Origin: Gammaproteobacteria bacterium RBG_16_37_9
GTDB taxonomy: Bacteria > Pseudomonadota > Gammaproteobacteria > UBA9339
Length of the DNA: 20,237 nt
NCBI GenBank assembly: GCA_001801345.1
Contig: MGXJ01000060.1
Location: 11,304 to 31,540, forward strand
Direction: 5' to 3'
Made by a program: the position numbers and the translations under genes
Shown: one piece after another, positions 1 to 6,468 of the stretch
Layout of the letters: each line of letters opens with the position of its first letter
How positions within the stretch are numbered: the first letter of the stretch is position 1
The notes under the pieces: generated by a model
Told to the model about the DNA's origin: nothing
Seen by the model: only the letters and a program-made list of their open reading frames with translations
Databases searched by the model: none

Positions 1-73
1 ATAGATATAAACTTCAACTACTGACCTAGGATAATATGTTTAGATCATGATAAATGCAAGGTTTGCCTTCTTG

Positions 74-163
74 CTTTGTCATTCTTGTTGCTTTGTCATT
101 CTTGGGTTCTTTTCTGTCATCCTCGGGTTCTTTTCTGTCATCCTCGGGCTTGACCCGAGGATC
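74..163. repeat. Tandem half-units ending in a CTCGGG/CCCGAG palindrome
   Basis: Four degenerate units of about 17-22 bases run in tandem, each built on TGTCATYCTYGG. The last (135-163) is completed by its inverted arm to give a palindrome with arms CCTCGGG and CCCGAGG. The same palindrome recurs at 8038, in clusters near 11980-12075 and 15200-15300, and at 17127. Translated on the minus strand it produces a low-complexity Pro-Glu-Asp-Asp-Arg peptide, so small reading frames here are not taken as genes. The tract lies about 90 bases upstream of marC. The rest of 1-249 shows no feature I can support. Confidence 0.7.
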
Positions 164-249
164 TACTATGAAGATCACAAAATAACAACGGCTGAATAAT
201 ACAATAATCCAACATTGACAAACCTCCAGATACAAGGAAAATACTCTCC

Positions 250-858
250 ATGTCCCTAGCGCAAATCATCGAAAACACTCTGTATTTTTTGGCCTTAATA
301 AATCCCGTAAGCAAAGTATTATTTTTAACCGCTAAAAAACCAGCATACACGCGGCAAGAATTATTTTCTTTATCCATAAAAGCCACTCTTGTTGCCCTAT
401 TAATTTTATCAATCTTATCCAGCTTCGGTAATTTCCTATTGGTATCAGTTTTTCATGTAGAAATTTATTCACTAAGCGTCGCTGGCGGCATTATTCTATT
501 TATCATAGGACTGACTGCAGTTAGAGAAGGAAAATTTTTTGAAGAATCCCAAGAAAATCAGAGGACGCCAGATATCTCAGTAGTGCCGCTTGCTGCCCCA
601 CTAATTGCGGGGCCTGGAACCATGACCGCAGCCATCTCTTTTGCATCATTTAATGGCACAATAACAACTATTATTTGCATCACTCTTGCGGTTTCAATTA
701 ACTTGGTTTTTATGCTGCTTTCCTTTAGGATTAATCGTGTTTTTGAAAAGTTAAACGCCACCGGACCATTAATTAGAATTACAGGCTTAATTGTTACTGC
801 AGTAGCAATGCAGATGATCTTTACCGGCTGCGCAACTTGGATTGGAAAGATAATTTAG
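250..858 (+). CDS. MarC/UPF0056 family integral membrane protein
   Basis: This 202-residue protein is almost entirely hydrophobic, with about six predicted membrane helices and a conserved-looking central stretch, PLAAPLIAGPGTMTAAISF. The P-L-x-x-P-x-x-x-G-P-G pattern in a membrane protein of about 200 residues is typical of the MarC family of inner-membrane proteins. Their function is not established, and the early link to multiple antibiotic resistance was not upheld. The ATG has a plausible AAGGA Shine-Dalgarno sequence at 234-238, about 11 bases upstream. The gene stands alone: repeats lie upstream, and a convergent small gene lies downstream beyond a short inverted repeat. The family call is firm; no specific function can be given. 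Confidence 0.88.
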   Translation: MSLAQIIENTLYFLALINPVSKVLFLTAKKPAYTRQELFSLSIKATLVALLILSILSSFGNFLLVSVFHVEIYSLSVAGGIILFIIGLTAVREGKFFEESQENQRTPDISVVPLAAPLIAGPGTMTAAISFASFNGTITTIICITLAVSINLVFMLLSFRINRVFEKLNATGPLIRITGLIVTAVAMQMIFTGCATWIGKII

Positions 859-870
859 GATTAACGAACA

Positions 871-914
871 AAGGAGTCAGACCCAAAAAAGAGTCTGACC
901 ACTTTATTCCTTTA
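871..914. terminator. Inverted repeat between convergent genes, possible terminator
   Basis: GTCAGAC at 876-882 pairs with GTCTGAC at 893-899 around an A-rich loop. An outer AAAGGA/TCCTTT pair at about 870 and 909 could extend the stem. It lies between the stop of marC (+) and the stop of the small peptide gene (-), where a bidirectional terminator would be expected. Neither strand has a long uninterrupted T run, so it is a weak intrinsic terminator at best, or a remnant of a dispersed repeat. Confidence 0.4.
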
Positions 915-935
915 GATAGCTTTACCTCTTTTACA

Positions 936-1133
936 CTACACCTCATTTCTGGAGTAATAAAGAACATGTTGTAAATACCCAGCAGCAAAGTTCATAAATA
1001 CTAAGATCGTAACAATCTCTGACGAATCTAAACCAGCAATCTTTTGACGCAGTTCTTGCAATTCTTTCTTCAGATCAAAAGAACCAGCGACAGCTTCAAT
1101 TTCTTTTTGATTCAATTCAACAATTCTATTCAT
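936..1133 (-). CDS. Small peptide with a double-glycine-like leader (bacteriocin/secreted-peptide-like)
   Basis: The product has 65 residues. Its N-terminus, MNRIVELNQKEIEAVAGS, matches the pattern of double-glycine leaders on class II bacteriocins and peptide-ABC-transporter substrates: E-L-N/S-x-x-E-I/L-x-x-V-x-G followed by a small residue. Cleavage would be predicted after the AG at residues 16-17. The remaining 48 residues have a charged amphipathic stretch (KKELQELRQKI) and then a hydrophobic helix (about residues 40-58), with no cysteine. The start is well supported: GAGGGAG at 1140-1146 lies six bases before the ATG, and an extended -10 promoter lies at 1181-1189. No transporter, immunity or maturation gene is visible nearby, so any export system would be encoded elsewhere. 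Alternatively it is a small inner-membrane protein with a fortuitous leader resemblance. Confidence 0.6.
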   Translation of the reverse strand: MNRIVELNQKEIEAVAGSFDLKKELQELRQKIAGLDSSEIVTILVFMNFAAGYLQHVLYYSRNEV

Positions 1134-1180
1134 AATAAACTCCCTCTAGTTCTAAATTTTGCCAACTAAATTTGAAACGC

Positions 1181-1189
1181 ATTGTAGCA
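1181..1189 (-). promoter_or_regulatory. Extended -10 promoter of the small leader-peptide gene
   Basis: Read on the minus strand, TGC is followed by TACAAT (1186-1181), an extended -10 (TGn plus a five-of-six -10 box). Transcription would start near 1174, giving a leader of about 40 bases that ends in the strong GAGGGAG ribosome site. No good -35 is visible, which is usual for extended -10 promoters. The surrounding 1190-1332 is very AT-rich and shows no gene. Confidence 0.5.
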
Positions 1190-1332
1190 ATAAATTATAA
1201 AAAAACTATATAAATAAATTTAATTAATTATTAAAATAACATCATGAATAAATTGCCTTAGATCCATCTTGGAAAGATGAATAATATATCAAAAACGATG
1301 CTTTATTTCTAATGATTTTTAACTTAGCAAAA

Positions 1333-2874
1333 TTATTTATCCTGCAACACAAACTCTCGCCATTTCATTCCGCTTATCCATAAACAAAAAAAATAAATAA
1401 TTGTGGCGCCAACACATAAAACTGCAAGATGCCATGCTCGGGCAAACCAATCCCAACTAAACCATAAAGATAAATCACTAACAGTCAACCAAAGCGATGT
1501 CGCCAGAACAACATTGGCAAAAATTATTCTCAGCCAAAATATTTTCCAACCGCTGCCAGGATTATAATGATTACTTTTTCTAATAGTCCAAAATAATAAA
1601 AATGCATTAAGTGTGGAAGTCAATGAAGTCGCAAGCGCAAGCCCCGCATGTTTTAATGGAAACACTAAAATAGCCGCAAGCACGATATTGATCAGCATAG
1701 AAGTAATTGCAATTTTTACCGGTGTTTTAATATTTTGGCGTGAATAAAAGCCTGAGGCCAACACCTTCACTAACATAAATGCAGGCACACCAACAGCAAA
1801 TCCCAATAAACTACGTCGCGTCATCTCAACATCAAATTCGGTAAATTTACCATGCAAAAATAAAGTGGCTAAAATTGGACCAGCAAGGATAGCGATACCA
1901 ATAGTAGCGGGCATTGCAATAATCAACACAAATCTTAATGCGAAGTCGAGTGCTTCTGAAAATTCCTTATGAGATTGTGATGCATATTTACGCGACAAAT
2001 ATGGCAATACCACAGTTGCAATGGCCACCCCAAAAATTCCCAGAGGAAAAGATGTTAAACGATCAGAATAATTAAGCCATGCAATACTACCTGAGCGTAA
2101 GAATGAAGCAAATGAAATGTCGATAAGAATGCTTACTTGGGCCACCGAAACTCCGAATATTGCAGGTATCATTAATCCTAGCACTCGTCGCACCCCAGCA
2201 TCTTGCCACAAAATACTCGGCCGCGGCATCAAACCTATTTTGTATAGAGCAGGTAACTGAAACAAAAGCTGAGCAAGACCCCCTATAAATATTCCCCATG
2301 CCAAAGCTTTAACTGGCTCAGTAAAATATGGCGCCATAAAAATGGCAGCACCAATCAAAGCTAAATTTAATAAATTCGGACTAAATGCTGGAATGCCAAA
2401 TTTACCATAAGTATTTAAAATTCCACTAACGTATGCAGTTAAAGAAATAAATAAAATGTAGGGAAAGGTTATTCTAAGCATCGATGTAGCAAGATCAAGC
2501 TTACTAGCATCATTAATAAAACCTGGAGCAAAAACATAAACTATCCAAGGAGTAATTAAAATTGCGATTAACGTAAAAACAGACAATACCGAAATCATTA
2601 GTCCGGCCATGTGATTGAGAAAAATTTTAGTATCTTCCAATCCTCGTTTTTGATGGTATTCTGACAAAACCGGAACAAACGCTTGGGAAAACGCACCTTC
2701 AGCAGTTAAGCGACGTAAAAAATTTGGAATACGATAAGCGACAAAAAAAGCATCTAATCCAGCTGTAGCACCAAAAACATAGGCAAATATCAATTCCCGC
2801 ACAAACCCTGTTATGCGCGAAATAGATGTCATCAAGGAAAAAACAAAGGTGGATTTGAGTAAACTTTTTTTCAT
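1333..2874 (-). CDS. murJ: Lipid II flippase MurJ (MviN)
   Basis: MurJ moves the peptidoglycan precursor lipid II across the inner membrane. The protein is 513 residues from the chosen start, close to the usual 510-520, and is almost wholly membrane-spanning (about 14 helices). The N-terminus SRITGFVRELIFAYVFG, carrying conserved arginines near residues 20 and 26, and the later F-P-N-L/F-L-R-R-L-type loop (NFLRRLTAEGAFSQAF) are MurJ hallmarks. The start was placed at the ATG at 2874. An upstream in-frame ATG at 2928 would overlap the antitoxin gene and adds a non-homologous segment. The ATG at 2874 has no obvious Shine-Dalgarno sequence, and an in-frame TTG lies three codons upstream. The gene is 16 bases downstream of the antitoxin stop, so it may be partly transcribed from the toxin-antitoxin promoter. 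Confidence 0.95.
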   Translation of the reverse strand: MKKSLLKSTFVFSLMTSISRITGFVRELIFAYVFGATAGLDAFFVAYRIPNFLRRLTAEGAFSQAFVPVLSEYHQKRGLEDTKIFLNHMAGLMISVLSVFTLIAILITPWIVYVFAPGFINDASKLDLATSMLRITFPYILFISLTAYVSGILNTYGKFGIPAFSPNLLNLALIGAAIFMAPYFTEPVKALAWGIFIGGLAQLLFQLPALYKIGLMPRPSILWQDAGVRRVLGLMIPAIFGVSVAQVSILIDISFASFLRSGSIAWLNYSDRLTSFPLGIFGVAIATVVLPYLSRKYASQSHKEFSEALDFALRFVLIIAMPATIGIAILAGPILATLFLHGKFTEFDVEMTRRSLLGFAVGVPAFMLVKVLASGFYSRQNIKTPVKIAITSMLINIVLAAILVFPLKHAGLALATSLTSTLNAFLLFWTIRKSNHYNPGSGWKIFWLRIIFANVVLATSLWLTVSDLSLWFSWDWFARAWHLAVLCVGATIIYFFCLWISGMKWREFVLQDK

Positions 2875-2890
2875 TTGTTGCAAACCAAAA

Positions 2891-3217
2891 CTACACCTCT
2901 TTTTTCTCTGTCCCATAACGAACATCAACCAATCTTCCTGTAGTATACTTATGTAAAATACTTGTAACTAACGTTTGATAAGGCAACCCCTCATCCTCGG
3001 CAAAGACCTTAAGTTTTTCTAAATCATTACCAAAAATTCTTATACTGATGCGCTTCTCCTTGGTTCTGCGCAAATAATTAGCCGCAGCTTGCTGTGCTTC
3101 TTTCTTTACTTTTTTTATGTGTGGCACAGTTTTCCACTCACCGCGTTCTAACGACGCTAGTATATCTTTTTCTTCCGCATCCAACTTCACATCAAAAACA
3201 TCTTTCTTTTTACGCAT
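2891..3217 (-). CDS. CopG-like ribbon-helix-helix antitoxin
   Basis: This basic protein has 108 residues. Its C-terminal half, KRISIRIFGNDLEKLK followed by AEDEGLPYQTLVTSILHKY, fits a ribbon-helix-helix domain: one beta strand that would bind DNA as a dimer, then two helices. The G-L-P-Y-Q-T-L pattern is typical of CopG-type antitoxins of type II modules. The N-terminal region, with ILASLERGEW, would be the part that contacts the toxin. The ATG is preceded by GAGG with five-base spacing (3223-3226). It lies 22 bases downstream of the toxin gene on the same strand; toxin-first order is typical of BrnT/BrnA modules. Such antitoxins usually repress their own promoter. The domain call is firm; the exact subfamily is not. 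Confidence 0.8.
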   Translation of the reverse strand: MRKKKDVFDVKLDAEEKDILASLERGEWKTVPHIKKVKKEAQQAAANYLRRTKEKRISIRIFGNDLEKLKVFAEDEGLPYQTLVTSILHKYTTGRLVDVRYGTEKKEV

Positions 3218-3239
3218 AAAAACCTCATCTCTTAGTTAT

Positions 3240-3518
3240 CTAATATAAATACTTCTTAGTCAATTTTCTACTTGGAAAAATTGTCTTCAAAAAACAACAG
3301 TCTCCTTTCTGAATAAAAGGCACTGCATAAACATATTTTTCTATTTCTATAACAAACACCTTTTGATCTGGATATTTGTCCTTGTTAGGATGCTCAAGAA
3401 TATCAAGTTCTTTATTAGCCTTCAATTCACGGATAACTTGCTCAAACCCCACACCTCTATCTGCTAATAGTTTCTTATTTTTATCTACACTGAAATCAAA
3501 GTCTCGTACTTCCTTCAT
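3240..3518 (-). CDS. BrnT-like (DUF497-type) toxin of a type II toxin-antitoxin module
   Basis: From the ATG at 3518 the protein is 92 residues, the size expected of BrnT/RelE-fold ribonuclease toxins. The N-terminus follows the BrnT pattern: F-D-F-S-V-D-K-N-K-K-L-L, then D-R-G-V-G-F-E-Q-V. The end, TIFPSRKLTKKYL, resembles the I-x-S-A-R-K-A-T-x-x-E-x-x-x-Y tail of that family with some residues changed. The family's role is mRNA cleavage in stressed cells, neutralised by the downstream antitoxin. Starts at GTG 3533 and ATG 3524 are also in frame. I prefer 3518 because a near-perfect promoter -10 (3525-3530) covers the upstream codons and homologous N-termini begin near here. Other RelE-superfamily assignments remain possible. 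Confidence 0.68.
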   Translation of the reverse strand: MKEVRDFDFSVDKNKKLLADRGVGFEQVIRELKANKELDILEHPNKDKYPDQKVFVIEIEKYVYAVPFIQKGDCCFLKTIFPSRKLTKKYLY

Positions 3519-3524
3519 GTACAT

Positions 3525-3552
3525 ATTATACACAACAGATGCAACTTGTCAT
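3525..3552 (-). promoter_or_regulatory. Sigma70-type promoter of the toxin-antitoxin module
   Basis: On the minus strand ATGACA (3552-3547, five of six to TTGACA) is followed after 16 bases by a perfect TATAAT (3530-3525). The expected start of transcription is about 3518, which is the A of the preferred toxin ATG, so the toxin message may be leaderless. A five-base perfect inverted repeat, AGCTC/GAGCT (3561-3575), lies just upstream of the -35 box and could be an operator or a repeat remnant. Confidence 0.6.
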
Positions 3553-3586
3553 CTTTGAAAAGCTCAGAATGAGCTAAATTTATGTT

Positions 3587-3630
3587 AGCCCAGCCAGAGG
3601 TTCGCGTTGTTTGCGAGTCGCAGGTCTGGG
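3587..3630 (+). repeat. Diverged REP-type palindrome
   Basis: This unit starts with AGCCCAG and ends with GCAGGTCTGGG, the same ends as the repeat at 3726-3763 and in the same orientation. Its interior is different: TCGC and GCGA form a small inner hairpin. The outer CCCAG/CTGGG stem is kept. It reads as an older or alternative member of the family that flanks the transposase gene. Confidence 0.6.
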
Positions 3631-3708
3631 TTGTTGGAATGTAGAACGATCTAAATTCGAATGGGCCTAACCTAAGATCTATGTTATTTGCGATTGTTAT
3701 GCCCCGAA

Positions 3709-3763
3709 GGGGCAAAATATACAATAGCCCAGACTAAACGAGCGTAGCGAGTGCAGGTCTGGG
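3709..3763 (+). repeat. Left inverted REP copy of the transposase element
   Basis: This 55-base unit begins GGGGCAAAATATACAA and ends GTGCAGGTCTGGG. It pairs by inversion with 4387-4441 (53 of 55 positions identical by eye). The outer stem CCCAGAC/GTCTGGG encloses a GC-rich segment containing GAGCGTAGCGAG. Confidence 0.75.
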
Positions 3764-3808
3764 TAGATTGTAAAAAACATAAAAAGCTCCGTAGGAGCGA
3801 AATAAAAA

Positions 3809-4261
3809 TCAATCCGATAGGTGTTTTTCATCAAAATTTATATCATATTTTTGTAATAGCCTACGAAATTCATCGTCAAATGTAATTATTTTATGATGTT
3901 GTTTTTGGTTGCTAATATAATCACAAACAATATCTGTATGACTTGAGCTAATCGAAAATGCACCATAACCATATTGCCAATAAAATTTTTTATATTTTGA
4001 ATTTTTTGTTTTTATCCATTTAGAAGAACTTGTTTTTATCTCTTCAACTATTTTTCCAATCGATAGGTTTTTTGCCATTACACATAAAATATGAATATGA
4101 TTTTCAGTGCCTCCTATTCGTAGCGTATCACAATTATGGTTTTCCAATATTTTAGATATGTATGAGTAAAGTTCTAGACTAATTTCATCATCAAGCCACG
4201 AGATTCGTTTTTTCGTGCTGAAAATAACGTGGATTAATAGCTTGGTTAGTGATTGTGCCAC
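3809..4261 (-). CDS. IS200-like / REP-associated HUH tyrosine transposase (Y1_Tnp)
   Basis: This protein of 150 residues is a full-length Y1 transposase that would cut and rejoin single-stranded DNA through a phosphotyrosine. The visible signature is HVIFSTKKR near the N-terminus, the HUH pair H55-x-H57, SSKWI at 79-83, WQYGYGAFSIS at 95-105, catalytic tyrosine Y115 and the metal-helping glutamine Q119 four residues later, followed by HH at 122-123. Nothing essential appears to be missing, so the enzyme may be active. No tnpB follows. The flanking inverted palindromes point to the RAYT group, which is associated with REP sequences rather than ordinary IS spread. The ATG at 4261 lacks a clear Shine-Dalgarno sequence. 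It lies 200 bases downstream of typA on the same strand and might be transcribed by read-through. Confidence 0.88.
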   Translation of the reverse strand: MAQSLTKLLIHVIFSTKKRISWLDDEISLELYSYISKILENHNCDTLRIGGTENHIHILCVMAKNLSIGKIVEEIKTSSSKWIKTKNSKYKKFYWQYGYGAFSISSSHTDIVCDYISNQKQHHKIITFDDEFRRLLQKYDINFDEKHLSD

Positions 4262-4386
4262 AATCTTGTAAACTCAATAAAATAAAAAATATATTTTATG
4301 ATTTTATATGGAAATAAAAATACCGGATTTTACTCTGTATGTTTTTTAATTACGCTCTTCGAGCTGTGATTGTTTTTGATCTATTA

Positions 4387-4441
4387 CCCAGACCTGCACT
4401 CGCTGCGCTCGTTTAGTCTGGGCTGTTGTATATTTTGCCCC
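4387..4441 (-). repeat. Right inverted REP copy of the transposase element
   Basis: This is the inverted partner of 3709-3763. It lacks the second arm of the GCCCC-gaa-GGGGC hairpin found at the other end. It ends 20 bases from the typA stop codon, so it lies in the typA 3' region, where its stem could also slow or end transcription. Confidence 0.75.
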
Positions 4442-4460
4442 TGTGAGTCTTTACAACTAT

Positions 4461-6287
4461 CTACTCCCCACTACGACTATCTCTCTTCCGATCTGTTGCC
4501 TTAAGCTTTTTTTTGCGCAGGCGCATTTGCGTTGGCGTGATTTCTACTAACTCATCATCTTCGATAAATTCTAAAGCTCTTTCTAAACTCATCTGCACCG
4601 GTGGAGTTAAAATAACGTTTTCGTCAGTGCCCGATGCACGCATATTAGTCAAATGTTTTTCTTTTGTTGGATTCACCACTATATCATCGATACGTGAATT
4701 AATCCCAACGATCATTCCTTCATATACTTCTATTTGCGGCCCAATTAATAACTGGGCCCGCTCCTGCAAATTAAACAAGGCAAAACCCGTGCTTTTCCCC
4801 TTGCTATTTGCAATTAATACTCCTCGCGGCCGTTTAGCAAAATCACCGGTTTTAACTATCCCATAATGATCAAACACATGATGCAAAATACCACCGCCTG
4901 AAGTAGACATCATAAATTCAGTTTGAAATCCCATTAAACCACGAGTAGGAATAATATATTCTAAACGAACTCTACCTAAACCATCAGATTGCATATTTTT
5001 TAATTCTGCTTTTCTTGAACCCAAAGATTCCATAACGGATCCTTGATGTTTTTCTTCGATATCTGCAATCAAAAATTCATATGGCCCGCATTTTTTGCCA
5101 TCAATTATTTTATAGATAACTTGTGGTTGCGAAACTGCTAATTCATAACCTTCACGCCTCATAGTTTCGATTAATATTCCAAGATGCAGTTCACCACGCC
5201 CAGAAACCTTAAATTTTTCCGGTGTATCGGTATCTTCTACACGCAAAGCTACGTTATGCAACAGCTCTCGATAAAGGCGTTCGCGTAATTGGCGACTGGT
5301 TAAAAATTTACCTTCACGCCCAGCAAATGGTGAAGTATTAACTTCAAAAGTCATGCTAATCGTTGGCTCATCAATTGTAAGTGGGGGTAAGGCATTTACT
5401 GCTTCAGGATCGCACAAAGTATAAGAAATTTTTAAATCTTCTACCCCAGTTATCGCAACGATATCACCAGCATCAGCTGCATCAATTTCATAGCGTTTAA
5501 GACCTAAAAAACCTAAAATCTGTAAGATTCTGCCAGAACGGGTTTTGCCTTCACGATCGATCACCACTACCGGCATATTTTTGCGCATTTTGCCGTGTTT
5601 AATTCTGCCAATACCGATAGTCCCTACATAACTAGAATAATCAAGCGAGGTGATTTGCATTTGTAATGGTGCATTTGGATCTACTTCTGGTGGCGGCACC
5701 CTATCAACGATCATCTGAAATAATAAATTCATATCAGAGGTAGGTTCTTGCCAATTAAAAGTAGCGAACCCTTTGGTTGCTGAAGTATAAATTATAGGAA
5801 AATCCAGCTGCTTATCTGTTGCCCCTAATTTATCAAATAGATCAAATATGCGATCTATTACCCAATCAGGACGAGCATTAGGACGATCAACTTTATTGAC
5901 GACAACAATTGGATTTAACCCTTGAGCAAAAGCTTTTTGCGTAACAAAACGGGTTTGGGGCATAGGACCATCAACCGCATCCACAAGCAATAATACTGAA
6001 TCCACCATCGATAACACTCGCTCAACTTCTCCACCAAAATCAGCATGTCCAGGAGTATCGACGATATTAATTTTATAACCATTCCATTCAATAGCGGTGT
6101 TTTTTGCCAAAATAGTAATTCCACGTTCGCGTTCAAGTTCATTGGAATCCATTACCAAATCATTACCTTGGAGCATTCCAAGCTTCTGTTTTAGTGTGCC
6201 AGACTGACGCAGCAATTGATCAACTAAAGTAGTTTTACCATGGTCGACATGGGCAATAATAGCTATGTTACGTATGTTTGAGTTCAT
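4461..6287 (-). CDS. typA: Ribosome-associated translational GTPase TypA/BipA
   Basis: BipA is an EF-G-like GTPase that binds the ribosome and helps 50S subunit assembly, cold growth and stress responses. From the ATG at 6287 the protein is 608 residues, matching the roughly 607 of E. coli BipA. The G-domain motifs are clear: AHVDHGKTTL (P loop, about residues 12-21), RERGITI (switch I), DTPGHADF (G3) and NKVD (G4). EF-G domain V and the BipA-specific C-terminal domain, with RGLMGFQTEFMMSTSGGG, follow. A start 20 codons further upstream (6347) is rejected because it would read into the palindrome at 6328-6406. The gene diverges from rpsT. On the minus strand TTGACC (6337-6332) and CATACT (6313-6308) with 18-base spacing are a plausible promoter. 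No strong Shine-Dalgarno sequence is seen. Confidence 0.96.
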   Translation of the reverse strand: MNSNIRNIAIIAHVDHGKTTLVDQLLRQSGTLKQKLGMLQGNDLVMDSNELERERGITILAKNTAIEWNGYKINIVDTPGHADFGGEVERVLSMVDSVLLLVDAVDGPMPQTRFVTQKAFAQGLNPIVVVNKVDRPNARPDWVIDRIFDLFDKLGATDKQLDFPIIYTSATKGFATFNWQEPTSDMNLLFQMIVDRVPPPEVDPNAPLQMQITSLDYSSYVGTIGIGRIKHGKMRKNMPVVVIDREGKTRSGRILQILGFLGLKRYEIDAADAGDIVAITGVEDLKISYTLCDPEAVNALPPLTIDEPTISMTFEVNTSPFAGREGKFLTSRQLRERLYRELLHNVALRVEDTDTPEKFKVSGRGELHLGILIETMRREGYELAVSQPQVIYKIIDGKKCGPYEFLIADIEEKHQGSVMESLGSRKAELKNMQSDGLGRVRLEYIIPTRGLMGFQTEFMMSTSGGGILHHVFDHYGIVKTGDFAKRPRGVLIANSKGKSTGFALFNLQERAQLLIGPQIEVYEGMIVGINSRIDDIVVNPTKEKHLTNMRASGTDENVILTPPVQMSLERALEFIEDDELVEITPTQMRLRKKKLKATDRKRDSRSGE

Positions 6288-6307
6288 AATAGTTTGCAAG
6301 GCGCTGG

Positions 6308-6337
6308 AGTATGCCACTAATTGAGCTAAGGGGTCAA
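6308..6337 (-). promoter_or_regulatory. Putative typA promoter, -35 inside the palindrome
   Basis: On the minus strand TTGACC (6337-6332) lies 18 bases upstream of CATACT (6313-6308), which matches four of six -10 positions. The -35 box is part of the outer arm of the inverted repeat. The start would fall near 6301, giving a leader of about 14 bases. Confidence 0.4.
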
Positions 6338-6406
6338 GTCCCGACAATCTACAATGTTAAGCTTCTAGATTAACAGTCATTGTCGATTGTCGGGACTTGA
6401 CCCCTT
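6328..6406. repeat. Long palindromic repeat (GGGGTCAAGTC family) in the typA/rpsT divergent region
   Basis: Arms at 6328-6356 and 6378-6406 (29 bases each) are inverted copies with one mismatch around a 21-base loop. The loop contains its own TTAA/TTAA pairing. The arm core GGGGTCAAGTC is followed by ACAATC and ACAATG, as in the palindrome at 12968-13050. Both arms end outward with TTGACC, so the element places a -35-like box facing typA on one side and rpsT on the other. It is presumably a non-autonomous MITE/REP-like element. Confidence 0.85.
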
Positions 6407-6433
6407 GACACCCTAACAAGTTCAAGGCATATT
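6405..6433 (+). promoter_or_regulatory. Putative rpsT promoter
   Basis: A perfect TTGACA -35 box (6405-6410) begins on the last two bases of the palindromic repeat and is followed after 17 bases by CATATT (6428-6433), four of six to the -10 consensus. The start would be near 6440, giving a leader of about 30 bases before the GTG start of rpsT. Confidence 0.55.
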
Positions 6434-6468
6434 AATTGCCGTAACAAAAACTTCCTGGAGAACTAAAA

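Larger units (their letters stand above)
3701..4441 (-). mobile_element. RAYT/IS200-like element bounded by inverted palindromic repeats
   Basis: A 55-base repeat at 3709-3763 recurs in inverted orientation at 4387-4441 with only two mismatches, and the transposase gene lies between them. Each copy contains a 7-bp outer stem (CCCAGAC/GTCTGGG). Small perfect hairpins accompany them: GCCCC-gaa-GGGGC at 3701-3713, GCTCC-gta-GGAGC at 3786-3798 and GCTC-ttc-GAGC at 4354-4364. Terminal or subterminal hairpins are recognised by IS200/IS605-type transposases, and flanking inverted REPs are the known arrangement for REP-associated tyrosine transposases. The element sits just downstream of typA and upstream of the toxin-antitoxin module. 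Exact ends are inferred. Confidence 0.7.

Noticed and set aside
26..386. Two minus-strand reading frames before and over the start of marC
   Set aside because: One is the translation of the CTCGGG repeat (Pro-Glu-Asp-Asp-Arg runs) and the other is antisense to the clearly coding marC; neither has a convincing ribosome site.
2875..2928. N-terminal extension of murJ to 2928
   Set aside because: It overlaps the antitoxin gene and adds a basic segment before the normal MurJ start.
3515..3724. 69-residue minus-strand reading frame
   Set aside because: It covers the REP array and the toxin-antitoxin promoter, and its composition reflects the palindromes rather than a protein.
6288..6347. N-terminal extension of typA to an ATG at 6347
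   Set aside because: It would read through one arm of the palindrome and add residues absent from BipA; the ATG at 6287 gives the family length.
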